A stretch of DNA of 50,989 bases from Chloroflexota bacterium. GTDB taxonomy: Bacteria > Chloroflexota > Anaerolineae > B4-G1 > DUEL01. The position numbers and the translations under genes were made by a program. The DNA lies in NCBI GenBank assembly GCA_014874475.1, contig JADBJJ010000031.1, forward strand, positions 1 through 50,989. The letters are read 5' to 3'. This document shows, piece after piece, positions 14,996 to 23,222 of this stretch. The stretch's first letter is position 1. Each line of letters opens with the position of its first letter. A model generated the notes under the pieces. The model had not been told where the DNA came from. It saw only the letters and a list, made by a program, of their open reading frames with translations, and searched no databases.

Positions 14996-17362
14996 ATGCC
15001 GATGGCCGACCGTGTCGCCCGACTGAGGGAACAGAGTCTGGAGGCCCGCCCCACCCTCTCCACCGAGCGGGCTGAACTGATGACTGAATTCTACCGCCAG
15101 GACCTGGGCCCGATTTCCGCGCCGATGCGCCGCGCCCTGGCTTTCCGCTACCTCATGGAGCATAAGACCATCTACATCGGCGAGGGCGAACTGATTGTCG
15201 GCGAGAAGGGCCCGTTCCCGAAGGCCGCCCCCACCTACCCCGAACTCTGCTGCCACAGTCTGGAGGACCTAGACATCCTGAACGCGCGGGAGAAGATTCC
15301 CTTCGCCGTGAGCCCTCAGGCCCGACAGGTCTACGCCGAGGTCATCATCCCTTTCTGGCGCGGGAAGTCTTTGCGCGACCTCATATTCCGGGAGATGACG
15401 GATGAGTGGAAGGCCGCGTACGAGGCGGGCGTCTTCACTGAATTTATGGAACAGCGGGCCCCCGGCCACACCGTCCTGGACGACAAAATCTACCACAAGG
15501 GCATGCGGGACTTCCAGGAAGACATCCGGCGCGCGCTGGCGAATCTGGACTATCTGAACGACCCGGAGGCCTACGACAAGCAGGAAGAACTGAAGGCGAT
15601 GCTCATCTGCGCGGACGCGCTGGTCCGTTTCGCCCAGCGGCACGCGGAGAAGGCGCGGGAACTGGCCGCCCGTGAGCCCAACCCCCAGCGGCGGGCGGAA
15701 CTCCTGCGCATCGCCGAAATCTGCACCCATGTCCCCGCGCACCCGCCGCGGGATTTCTGGGAGGCCATCCAGTATTACTGGTTTGTCCACCTGGGCGTGA
15801 CCACCGAACTGAACACCTGGGACTCCTTCAGTCCGGGGCGGCTGGATCAGCACCTCTACCCGTTCTATCGGAGGGGTCTGGAGGAGGGCACTCTCACGCG
15901 GGAACAGGCCGAAGAGTTGCTTCAGTGCTTGTGGATCAAGTTCAACAACCAGCCCGCGCCGCCCAAAGTGGGCGTCACGGCGGCGGAGAGCGCCACCTAC
16001 ACCGACTTCGCCCAGATCAACCTGGGCGGCCTGCGGGAAGACGGTTCCGATGGCGTCAACGAACTCACCTACCTCATCCTGGACGTGGTGGAGGAGATGC
16101 GGCTCCTGCAGCCCAGCGCGTCCATCCAGGTCAGCAAGAAGAGCCCGGACGCGTTCATCAAGCGGGCCGCCCGCATCATCCGCACCGGCTTCGGGCAGCC
16201 ATCGGTCTTCAATGCCGACCTGGTCGTCCAGGAACTCCTGCGCCAGGGCAAATCCCTGGCCGACGCCCGCAACGGCGGCACCAGCGGCTGCGTGGAGACG
16301 GGCGCCTTCGGCAAAGAGAGTTACATCCTGACGGGCTACCTGAACCTGCCCAAGATTCTGGAAATCACCCTGCACAACGGCGTAGACCCCCGCACAGGCC
16401 GTCGCATCGGCCTGGAGACGGGCGACCCCAGGGACTTCGCCTCGTTTGACGAACTCTCCGCCGCCTTTGAGCGGCAACTGCGCTATTTCGTGGACGTCAA
16501 AGTGCGCGGCAACAACGTCATAGAGCGATTGTACGCCCGCTACATCCCTGCGCCGTTCCTCTCCCTTCTGATTGACGACTGTATTGCGAAGGGAAAGGAC
16601 TATCACGCCGGCGGCGCCCGCTACAACACCACCTACATCCAGGGCGTCGGTCTGGGCAGCATCACCGACAGCCTGACCGCCATCCGCTACCACGTCTTTG
16701 ACCAGCGCACCGTCTCTATGGACGAACTGCTCTCGGCCCTGCGGAGCAACTTTGCGGGCTACGAGTCGCTCCGCCAGACCCTGCTCCACCGGACCCCCAA
16801 ATACGGCAACGACGACGACTACGCCGACAACGTGATGCGGGCCGTCTTTGAGGCCTACTTCCGGGCCGTGGACGGGCGTCCCAACACAAAGGGCGGGCGC
16901 TATCACATCAACCTGCTGCCGACCACCGTCCACGTCTACTTTGGCTCCGTCATCGGCGCGATGCCAGACGGGCGGAAGGCCAGGATGCCCCTCTCCGAGG
17001 GCATCTCCCCGGTCCAGGGCGCCGACCGGCGCGGCCCGACGGCTGTCCTTCGGTCTGCCGCCAAAATGGACCACGTCCGCACTGGCGGCACCCTGCTCAA
17101 TCAGAAATTCAACCCATCCCTGCTGAAGACGGAAGAAGGGCTGGATAAATTCGTCCAGTTGATCCGGACCTACTTCCGCCTGGACGGGCATCACATTCAG
17201 TTCAACGTGGTGGATGCGGCCACGCTGCGGGCCGCGCAGGAGCATCCGGAGGAATACCGGAGTCTGATCGTGCGAGTGGCCGGCTACAGCGACTACTTCT
17301 GCGACCTGACAAAGGCTCTGCAGGACGAAATCATCGCCCGAACGGAGCACGAGTCATTTTAA
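14996..17362 (+). CDS. hypD: Glycyl radical enzyme, trans-4-hydroxy-L-proline dehydratase-like
   Basis: A 788-residue glycyl radical enzyme. The radical loop RVAGYSDYF near the C-terminus carries Gly763, and the thiyl cysteine is in GGTSGCVETG (Cys432, with Glu434). As I recall the HypD active site, its residues are H160, D278, S334, F340, C434, E436, Y450 and T645. Each finds the same amino acid here at a constant offset of two: H158, D276, S332, F338, C432, E434, Y448 and T643. HypD dehydrates trans-4-hydroxyproline to pyrroline-5-carboxylate anaerobically. I start at ATG 14996 because GAGGAG lies 9 bases before it. An in-frame ATG at 14966 has no such site. No activating radical SAM enzyme and no proC are near. 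Another dehydratase or a PFL-like substrate remains possible. Confidence 0.8.
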   Translation: MPMADRVARLREQSLEARPTLSTERAELMTEFYRQDLGPISAPMRRALAFRYLMEHKTIYIGEGELIVGEKGPFPKAAPTYPELCCHSLEDLDILNAREKIPFAVSPQARQVYAEVIIPFWRGKSLRDLIFREMTDEWKAAYEAGVFTEFMEQRAPGHTVLDDKIYHKGMRDFQEDIRRALANLDYLNDPEAYDKQEELKAMLICADALVRFAQRHAEKARELAAREPNPQRRAELLRIAEICTHVPAHPPRDFWEAIQYYWFVHLGVTTELNTWDSFSPGRLDQHLYPFYRRGLEEGTLTREQAEELLQCLWIKFNNQPAPPKVGVTAAESATYTDFAQINLGGLREDGSDGVNELTYLILDVVEEMRLLQPSASIQVSKKSPDAFIKRAARIIRTGFGQPSVFNADLVVQELLRQGKSLADARNGGTSGCVETGAFGKESYILTGYLNLPKILEITLHNGVDPRTGRRIGLETGDPRDFASFDELSAAFERQLRYFVDVKVRGNNVIERLYARYIPAPFLSLLIDDCIAKGKDYHAGGARYNTTYIQGVGLGSITDSLTAIRYHVFDQRTVSMDELLSALRSNFAGYESLRQTLLHRTPKYGNDDDYADNVMRAVFEAYFRAVDGRPNTKGGRYHINLLPTTVHVYFGSVIGAMPDGRKARMPLSEGISPVQGADRRGPTAVLRSAAKMDHVRTGGTLLNQKFNPSLLKTEEGLDKFVQLIRTYFRLDGHHIQFNVVDAATLRAAQEHPEEYRSLIVRVAGYSDYFCDLTKALQDEIIARTEHESF

Positions 17363-17383
17363 GTGAAACGCTACTGGGATACC

Positions 17384-17452
17384 CCCGCAGGGTCATCGCC
17401 TCGCTCTGCGGGAAGGAAGAAAGGCCTATCGTGGCCCGGCGGTCTCCGCCGG
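17384..17452. other. Two intercistronic hairpins
   Basis: CCCGCAG (17384-17390) pairs with CTGCGGG (17406-17412). CCGGCGG (17436-17442) pairs with CCGCCGG (17446-17452) across a 3-base loop. No T-run follows. They sit in the 124-base gap between the glycyl radical enzyme and the FAD subunit and may adjust the ratio or stability of the two messages. Confidence 0.6.
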
Positions 17453-17486
17453 ATAGTTCGTGGAATCTGAAGTCGGGAGGCTGAGC

Positions 17487-18326
17487 ATGGCGCTGGCTAA
17501 CCCGATGCGCCCCTATCCGGGCCGGCTGGTCGGCGTACGCGACCTGGCGACCGGGATCAAGTTGTTCCAGGTGGAACTGCTGGAGCCGGAAGGCCAGGCC
17601 GCTTTCGCCGCCTATAAGCCCGGACAGTTTGCCTTCGTCTCCGCGTTTGGCGCTGGAGAGGCCCCTTTCGGCATCACGTCCACCTCGCGCCGGGGGCGGC
17701 TTCTGGAATTCGCCGTCAACGCTCTGGGGCATGTGACCTTCTCGCTTCACTCTCTGGACGTGGGCGACCCGGTGGGCGTGCGCGGGCCGCTGGGTAACTG
17801 GTTCCCTATGGACCAACTGCAGGGAAAGAATATCGTCATCCTGGGTGGTGGCATTGGCGGCGCTCCTCTGCGGCCCGTCATTCACACGATCCTGGACCAC
17901 CGCGAGGACTACGGCCATCTGACCATCCTCTGGGCCGCCCGTAGCCCGGACCTGCTGGTCTTTACCGAAGAGTTTGACGAGTGGCGCTCCGCCTGGGCCA
18001 CCGAACTCCACGTCACCGTAGATCAGGCCGGGCCGGGGTGGACGGGCCACGTCGGCCTGATCACCCAGTTGCTGGAAAAAGTGGCCCCGTCGCCGGAGAA
18101 CGCCGTCGCTATTACCTGCGGCCCGCCGATTATGATTCACTTCGTCTTCCTAACTCTGAAGAAACTGGGGTTCGCTCCGGAGCAGATGCTCACCACCCTG
18201 GAGGCCCGTATGCACTGCGGCATCGGCAAATGCGGGCGCTGCAACCTGGGGGAGAAATTCATCTGCAAGGACGGTCCTGTCTTCTGGCAGTACGAAATCG
18301 CTCGCTTCCTGGAAGGATTTTTGTAG
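17487..18326 (+). CDS. FAD/NAD(P)-binding oxidoreductase, sulfhydrogenase gamma / AsrB-like subunit
   Basis: A 279-residue ferredoxin-reductase-fold protein. It has an N-terminal FAD-binding barrel (about 10-105, with YKPGQFAFVSAFG and FGITSTS) and an NAD(P)-binding domain (GGGIGGAPLRPVI; CGPPIMIHF). The C-terminal 2Fe-2S site has the pattern CGIGKCGRCNLG then C, as in dihydroorotate dehydrogenase electron-transfer subunits and sulfhydrogenase gamma subunits. I start at ATG 17487 because GGGAGG lies 6 bases upstream. A GTG at 17460 is an alternative. With the protein at 13942-14946 it would form an NAD(P)H-linked electron-transfer pair. The catalytic subunit usually joined to such a pair is not present in the window. 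Confidence 0.82.
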   Translation: MALANPMRPYPGRLVGVRDLATGIKLFQVELLEPEGQAAFAAYKPGQFAFVSAFGAGEAPFGITSTSRRGRLLEFAVNALGHVTFSLHSLDVGDPVGVRGPLGNWFPMDQLQGKNIVILGGGIGGAPLRPVIHTILDHREDYGHLTILWAARSPDLLVFTEEFDEWRSAWATELHVTVDQAGPGWTGHVGLITQLLEKVAPSPENAVAITCGPPIMIHFVFLTLKKLGFAPEQMLTTLEARMHCGIGKCGRCNLGEKFICKDGPVFWQYEIARFLEGFL

Positions 18327-18366
18327 GAAATCGCAGGCGGTTGTCCTGCTTTTGAGGAGAAACGGA

Positions 18367-19257
18367 ATGACTCCACCGGTTGACCCGATTCTGGTACAGA
18401 TAGGTCCTTTCGCTATTCACTGGTACGGTGTCCTGATTACGATCGGCATCCTGCTGGGCGCGGTCTACGCGGCACGCCAGGCCCCCCGCAAGGGGATCCA
18501 CTCCGACCACATCTGGAACGGCCTGGTAGTGGCGATGATTCTGGGCATCATCGGCGCCCGGCTTTACCACGTCTTCTCCAGCCCGCGGGGCGGTGGCCTG
18601 GGTTGGGAGTGGTACCGGGAGCATCCGCTGGACATCCTGAAAATCTGGCAGGGCGGGCTGGGCATCTACGGCGCCATCATCGGCGGCGTTCTGGGCGTGG
18701 CGATCTACGCCTGGCGGAACAAACTCCCGCTGCTGGTTCTCCTGGACCTGGGCGCGCCGGGGCTGGCGCTGGGCCAGGCCATTGGCCGCTGGGGCAACTT
18801 CATCAACCAGGAACTCTATGGCCCGCCCACCGGCTCCTCATGGTGGGGCGTGAAGATAGACGCTGCGCACCGGCTGGAGATGTACCCCATCAGCCAGTAC
18901 CCACCGGATACCCTGTTCCATCCCACCTTCCTGTACGAGTCCCTCTGGTGCCTGATGCTCTTCCTGGTGCTGGCCTACCTGGCGAGGAAACGGGCGGACC
19001 GTCTGCGGGACGGGGATATTTTTGTGGGCTACATTGTGGGCTACGCGCTGGGCCGGTTCTGGATTGAGTTTTTCCGCCCGGATGCCTGGATGCTGGGCTC
19101 CCTGGCCGCCGCGCAGTGGTTCGGCCTGGCGCTGGCGATAGCGGGAGTGGCCCTGCTGGTCCTGCGGCGGCGCGACCGGGTTGCGCGCCCCGAAGTGATG
19201 GCGGACACGGAGACAGCCGAAAATGACTCATCTGCCGGAAATAGTAAAGTGCTGTGA
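18367..19257 (+). CDS. lgt: Prolipoprotein diacylglyceryl transferase
   Basis: A 296-residue polytopic membrane enzyme that moves diacylglycerol from phosphatidylglycerol onto the lipobox cysteine of prolipoproteins. The Lgt signature region is clear (GLALGQAIGRWGNFINQELY). So are the N-terminal FAIHWYGVLI, the HPTFLYESLW segment and the GRFWIEFFRPD motif near the end. I start at ATG 18367 (GAGGAG 7 bases before it), not at a TTG 15 bases upstream. It acts on all four lipoproteins predicted in this window (338-1741, 1796-2518, 2776-4281, 25571-27268), although it is not next to them. Its stop overlaps the following GTG start (GTGA). Confidence 0.95.
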   Translation: MTPPVDPILVQIGPFAIHWYGVLITIGILLGAVYAARQAPRKGIHSDHIWNGLVVAMILGIIGARLYHVFSSPRGGGLGWEWYREHPLDILKIWQGGLGIYGAIIGGVLGVAIYAWRNKLPLLVLLDLGAPGLALGQAIGRWGNFINQELYGPPTGSSWWGVKIDAAHRLEMYPISQYPPDTLFHPTFLYESLWCLMLFLVLAYLARKRADRLRDGDIFVGYIVGYALGRFWIEFFRPDAWMLGSLAAAQWFGLALAIAGVALLVLRRRDRVARPEVMADTETAENDSSAGNSKVL

Positions 19258-20207
19258 AACTGGACCGGGAAAAGAAAGTTCGGAATAGACGAGAGAAGGA
19301 GAGCGTTCGCGGGGGTACGAAATATCGGTCGGCGGCCATCGCTGTGGAGGAACCGCCGGAGATTCAACCGTTCATCAACACCATCATCGTCGGCGACGCG
19401 GAGAAGGTCCTGCAGGCCCTGCCCGCCGACAGCGCGGATATGGTCATCACCTCGCCGCCCTACAATTTCGGCCATTCCTACGCCGGAGACCAGACGGAGG
19501 ACACTCGCGAATGGAACGAGTATTTTGACAAACTCTACCGCATCTGGGCCGAATGCTACCGCATTCTGAAACCCGGCGGCCGCATCGCTGTCAACGTCCA
19601 GCCATTATTTTCCGACTACATCCCAACCCATCACATTATTTCCCACCAGTTGCAGCGGCTGGGCTTCCTGTGGAAGGCCGAGATTCTCTGGGAGAAGAGC
19701 AACTACAACGCCAAATACACCGCCTGGGGGAGTTGGCAATCGCCCTCTATGCCCTACATCAAGTACACCTGGGAGTTTATTGAAGTTTTTGATAAGGTCA
19801 CCCACCGCAAGGTCGGGCCCCGCGAGGCGATAGATATTACCGCCGATGAGTTCAAAGAATGGGTCTACGGACGCTGGAACATTGCGCCAGAGAGCCGGAT
19901 GAGGGAATTCGGACATCCGGCGATGTTCCCGGAAGAAATCCCGTACCGACTGATGCGGCTTTTCACCTACCGGGGCGACATCGTAGTGGACCCTTTCAAT
20001 GGGGCTGGGACGACGACGGTGGTCGCTTATCGGCTCCGGCGGCGGTTCATCGGGATAGACATCTCTCCGGAGTACTGCCGGACGGCCTATGAACGGGTCT
20101 GCCGGGAGGCCGCGCAGAGGCCGCTCTTTGAGTATGGGGAGGCGGGGGAAATCATCCTGCCCTCGCCGTATCCGGACCCCAGGTTGATCACGTGGGAAAA
20201 GTCGTAA
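19254..20207 (+). CDS. DNA methyltransferase, beta class (N4-cytosine or N6-adenine)
   Basis: A 317-residue methyltransferase. The catalytic motif TSPPYN is near residues 66-71. The AdoMet-binding motif DPFNGAGTTT is at about 247-256. That order (catalytic first) is the beta class, which includes many N4-cytosine and some N6-adenine enzymes. SPPY favours N4-cytosine. Other matches are LKPGGRIAVNVQ and the final RRRFIGIDISPEYC. No restriction endonuclease is adjacent, so it may be an orphan methylase. The GTG start overlaps the lgt stop. No good Shine-Dalgarno is seen, and the first 35 residues are basic and not conserved-looking, so the true start may be further in. A relative lies at 21187-22095. 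Confidence 0.88.
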   Translation: MKLDREKKVRNRREKESVRGGTKYRSAAIAVEEPPEIQPFINTIIVGDAEKVLQALPADSADMVITSPPYNFGHSYAGDQTEDTREWNEYFDKLYRIWAECYRILKPGGRIAVNVQPLFSDYIPTHHIISHQLQRLGFLWKAEILWEKSNYNAKYTAWGSWQSPSMPYIKYTWEFIEVFDKVTHRKVGPREAIDITADEFKEWVYGRWNIAPESRMREFGHPAMFPEEIPYRLMRLFTYRGDIVVDPFNGAGTTTVVAYRLRRRFIGIDISPEYCRTAYERVCREAAQRPLFEYGEAGEIILPSPYPDPRLITWEKS

Positions 20208-20255
20208 CGCCACGTACAACCTGATTGGCAATTCACAACTGAAAGGGGCAGCGAT

Positions 20256-20300
20256 GGCTCTCCTCTCTCCTGTCCGCAGGCCAGGGGAGAGGGGGATCAA
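20256..20300. repeat. Palindromic intergenic element
   Basis: CCTG, TCCG loop and CAGG (20269-20280) sit inside pyrimidine-rich CTCTCCTCTCTC on the left and purine-rich GGGGAGAGGGG on the right. The base pattern is that of the CTCTCCC/GGGAGAGG element at 50416-50480. The rest of the 232-base gap (20208-20439) shows nothing else convincing. Confidence 0.5.
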
Positions 20301-20439
20301 GGGGAATGAGAGGCAAAGAAACTCCCCGCCTACCCGGATTCAGGGCGATCCCAAAACTGTGCCTGTTGGGCTCAACAGACGCCCCTGTTCTAATCCGTAT
20401 CTGACTTTGATCTTCGTGTCTCTGTGCGAGAATTAGGCA

Positions 20440-21150
20440 ATGAATCGTGCTATCTCTCTCCACCGCCTTCAGCAGTTGGACCAGGAGGAGGAATCCCTTC
20501 GCCATCGCCTCCGGGAGGTCACGGCGGCACTGGGGGAGACCCCGACGTTGCAGGAAGCCCGCCAGGCGGTTCAGCGCGCCGCCAACGATGCCCACCGCTG
20601 GGCTGTTCGCCAGCGGGACCTGGAACTGGCCATCCGGGGTCTCAAAGACGAAATCACCTCGGCAGAACGGACCCTCTATAACGGCAGCGTCCGCAACCCC
20701 AAAGCCCTGGACGATCTGCAGAAAAAAGTCCTTTCCCTGAAGAAGTTGCAGGAGAAGCGGGAAGAGGAACTCCTGGAGGCGATGATTGCCCGCGAGGAGG
20801 CAGAGGAAGCGCAGAAGCAGGCCCAGGCCCATCTGGTGGAGGTGGAATCTGCCTGGCGGCGCGACCAGGCCGCACTGGAGGCCGAAAAGGGGCAACTGGA
20901 GGGACGGCTGGGGGAAATCCGCCGCGCTCGCGCTGCCCTGCTCCCCACCATCCCCCGGGAGGACCTGGAACTCTACCGCAACCTGCGCCGCACCAGGGGC
21001 GGAATGGCGGTGGCGGTGATGCGCTTCGGGGCTTGCACCGCCTGCGGTATGGAGGTCCCCTCGGGCCGGCTGGAACGGGCCCGGGAGATGGACCTCTTCT
21101 TCTGTGGCAACTGCGAGCGCATCCTCATCCCGGAGGAGGCACTCCTGTAG
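20440..21150 (+). CDS. C4-type zinc-ribbon coiled-coil protein (CT398-like)
   Basis: A 236-residue protein. A long charged coiled coil takes up residues 5-175, and a C-terminal four-cysteine zinc ribbon is formed by CTACGMEVP and FFCGNCERIL. This is the architecture of the widespread bacterial CT398/zf-RING_7 family, which often lies near RNA-processing or cell-envelope genes. The biochemical role is not settled. The family's usual segment near NGSVRNPKALDDLQKKV is present. Here it lies between two DNA methyltransferase genes, 37 bases upstream of the second. Confidence 0.85.
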   Translation: MNRAISLHRLQQLDQEEESLRHRLREVTAALGETPTLQEARQAVQRAANDAHRWAVRQRDLELAIRGLKDEITSAERTLYNGSVRNPKALDDLQKKVLSLKKLQEKREEELLEAMIAREEAEEAQKQAQAHLVEVESAWRRDQAALEAEKGQLEGRLGEIRRARAALLPTIPREDLELYRNLRRTRGGMAVAVMRFGACTACGMEVPSGRLERAREMDLFFCGNCERILIPEEALL

Positions 21151-21186
21151 CCTGCCACCGGCGACCCGCGTCTTGCGACCTGTGCT

Positions 21187-22095
21187 ATGGGTACCAAAAC
21201 CAGCGCCTTCGGCTCTCCCGGACGGATCGCCCACGACTCTTCTCCGTTCTACGCCAGTAGGCTGTACGAAGGGCTTCCCGAGGAGGAAATCATCCCATAT
21301 GTGGAAAACCCGATTCCGCCGGAATCGCTGGACCGGGTCTTCTGCAAGTCCAGCGAGCGGATGGAGGAACTGCCCGACTGCTCTGTTCATTTGATGGTTA
21401 CTTCTCCACCCTACAACGTGGGCAAAGAGTACGATGAAAACCTGACGCTGACCGAGTACCGGGCCTTCCTGAAGCGAGTCTGGAGCGAGGTTCAGCGAGT
21501 GCTGGTCCCCGGCGGGAGGGCCTGCATCAACATCGCCAACCTGGGCCGCAAGCCATACATCCCGCTCCACGCGTTCATCATTGAGGATATGCTGAACCTG
21601 GGTTTCCTGATGCGGGGGGAGATTATCTGGGACAAAGCCGCCAGCAGCAGCCCGTCCACGGCCTGGGGGACGTGGTGCTCTCCCAGAAATCCGACCCTGA
21701 GGGACACCCACGAGTACATCCTGGTCTTCTCTAAGGGGACGTTTACCCGAAACTCCCTTTCGGGCCGGAAAAGCACTATTTCCAGAGAGGAGTTTCTGGA
21801 ATTCACCAAAAGCGTCTGGGCCTTTCCCGCCGAGCCTGCGACGAAAGTGGGGCATCCGGCCCCATTTCCGGTGGAGTTGCCCTATCGGCTGATCCAACTT
21901 TACACCTTTGAAGGGGAGGTGGTTCTGGACCCGTTTATGGGAAGTGGACAGACGGCAATTGCAGCCATGCGGACAAAACGTCACTTTGTGGGGTACGATA
22001 TCAACGAGGAATACGTCCAACTGGCCGAACGAAGAATTGGAGCGACCCTATCGGCAGGGGCCGCGCCGCTGCAACAGAAACTGGCCATACCATAA
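21187..22095 (+). CDS. DNA methyltransferase, beta class, second copy
   Basis: A 302-residue methyltransferase with TSPPYN at 72-77 and the AdoMet motif DPFMGSGQTA at about 255-264, the same beta-class order as the protein at 19254-20207. Shared landmarks are WGTWCSP versus WGSWQSP, VGHPAPFPVELPYRLIQLYT versus FGHPAMFPEEIPYRLMRLFT, and the final FVGYDINEEY. The two are clear paralogues but far from identical, so they probably recognise different sites. No endonuclease, specificity subunit or vsr-like gene is adjacent. There is no clear ribosome-binding site before ATG 21187. Confidence 0.88.
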   Translation: MGTKTSAFGSPGRIAHDSSPFYASRLYEGLPEEEIIPYVENPIPPESLDRVFCKSSERMEELPDCSVHLMVTSPPYNVGKEYDENLTLTEYRAFLKRVWSEVQRVLVPGGRACINIANLGRKPYIPLHAFIIEDMLNLGFLMRGEIIWDKAASSSPSTAWGTWCSPRNPTLRDTHEYILVFSKGTFTRNSLSGRKSTISREEFLEFTKSVWAFPAEPATKVGHPAPFPVELPYRLIQLYTFEGEVVLDPFMGSGQTAIAAMRTKRHFVGYDINEEYVQLAERRIGATLSAGAAPLQQKLAIP

Positions 22096-22119
22096 ACCAT
22101 CGTATATGAGGAGGACAAA

Positions 22120-22509
22120 ATGAAACTGGATCCCCAAGCCCGTTACGCCAGAACTCACGAATGGGCCCGCTGGGACGGAGATGAAATCGTCTGCGGCATT
22201 TCTGACCACGCCCAGGAATCCCTCTCCGACATTGTCTACGTGGAACTGCCGGAGATAGGGGACACCTTCGCCCGGGGCGACACCTTTGGCTCAGTGGAGT
22301 CGGTGAAGGCCGCCTCCGACCTCTATATGCCGATGGGCGGCGAAATCACCGCCATCAACGAGGATCTCCAGAGTAAGCCGGAACTGGTCAACCAGGACCC
22401 CTACGGTGCAGGCTGGATGATCCGGTTCCGCCCCTCCAGCCCAGCCGAGTTTGACGACCTGATGGATGCTCAGGCCTACGAGGCGTTCGTGGCCGAAGAG
22501 GAAGGATGA
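22120..22509 (+). CDS. gcvH: Glycine cleavage system H protein
   Basis: A 129-residue lipoyl carrier protein. It has the usual length and the lipoylation site in GSVESVKAASDLYMP (Lys68). The start is fixed by GAGGAGG a few bases before the ATG. H protein shuttles the methylamine intermediate between the P, T and L enzymes of glycine cleavage. None of those genes is in the window, so this is an orphan copy. It could serve a distant glycine cleavage system or act as a lipoate carrier or donor. Its stop overlaps the ATG of the TPR gene (ATGA). Confidence 0.93.
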   Translation: MKLDPQARYARTHEWARWDGDEIVCGISDHAQESLSDIVYVELPEIGDTFARGDTFGSVESVKAASDLYMPMGGEITAINEDLQSKPELVNQDPYGAGWMIRFRPSSPAEFDDLMDAQAYEAFVAEEEG

Positions 22510-23063
22510 TGGCTGGCGCAACCGCAGAAAGCCTGAAAGCCGAAGGATTGCGGCTGTTCCAGGAGGGGCTATACGAAGAGGCACTCCGATGCTTCGGTCA
22601 GGCCCAGGAGCAATTCGCCGCGGAAGGGAACGACGCGGAAGCGGCAGAGATGCTCAACAACCAGGGCGTGGTCTACCGGATGCTCCACCGATGGGAGGAG
22701 GCCCGGGCCGCGCTGGAAGAGGCTCGCACCGCCTTCGCCCGCATCGGAGACCGACACCGGGAGGCTCAGGCGCTGGGCAACCTGGGCGGCCTGCTGGCCA
22801 GCCGGGGGAATGCCCTGCAGGCTCAGGAGTACCTCCGACGGGCCGCCGACCTCTTCGCCGAACTGGGGGATAACCAGCGGCGAGCGGAGACTCTGATGGC
22901 TCTGGGCGTCCAGATGTGGAAGGCGGGCGACCGCTGGGGTGGCATCGCCGCCTATCAGGCCGGCTTGGGGATGATAGAGCACCCCACACCCCAGCAGAAA
23001 ACCCTGCGCGGCTTGATTCAGGCGGCCAGCCGCGTCCTTCGGCTGCGGCTGCCGACGATATAA
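22506..23063 (+). CDS. Tetratricopeptide-repeat protein
   Basis: A 185-residue, mostly helical protein made of about four TPR units. Examples are AEGLRLFQEGLYEEALRCFG, AEMLNNQGVVYRMLHRWEEA, AQALGNLGGLLASRGNALQA and AETLMALGVQMWKAGDRWGG. There is no signal peptide, so it is cytoplasmic. TPR proteins bind partner proteins, and the partner here is not known. It is translationally coupled to gcvH. After it, a 159-base gap with CTCGGCGTGGCC direct repeats leads to the aldehyde oxidoreductase. Confidence 0.82.
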   Translation: MMAGATAESLKAEGLRLFQEGLYEEALRCFGQAQEQFAAEGNDAEAAEMLNNQGVVYRMLHRWEEARAALEEARTAFARIGDRHREAQALGNLGGLLASRGNALQAQEYLRRAADLFAELGDNQRRAETLMALGVQMWKAGDRWGGIAAYQAGLGMIEHPTPQQKTLRGLIQAASRVLRLRLPTI

Positions 23064-23222
23064 CTGGCCCCGACAGAGGGGACGACAGAGGAAAAGGAAG
23101 ATTCGGCGGCTGGCAGTGCCTCAGCCAAGCCTTCGGCGTGGCCCTCGCCACACGGCCAACCACAGCCCTCGGCGTGGCCCCTTGCCACCGCCAATCCTTT
23201 TCCTGAACTCAGAGGGTCCGAC

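Noticed and set aside
15269-17350. A 693-codon minus-strand frame opposite the glycyl radical enzyme
   Set aside because: The plus strand carries intact catalytic motifs. The minus frame has no recognisable domain.
20233-22020. A 595-codon minus-strand frame
   Set aside because: It spans two well-supported plus-strand genes and the gap between them, with no family features.
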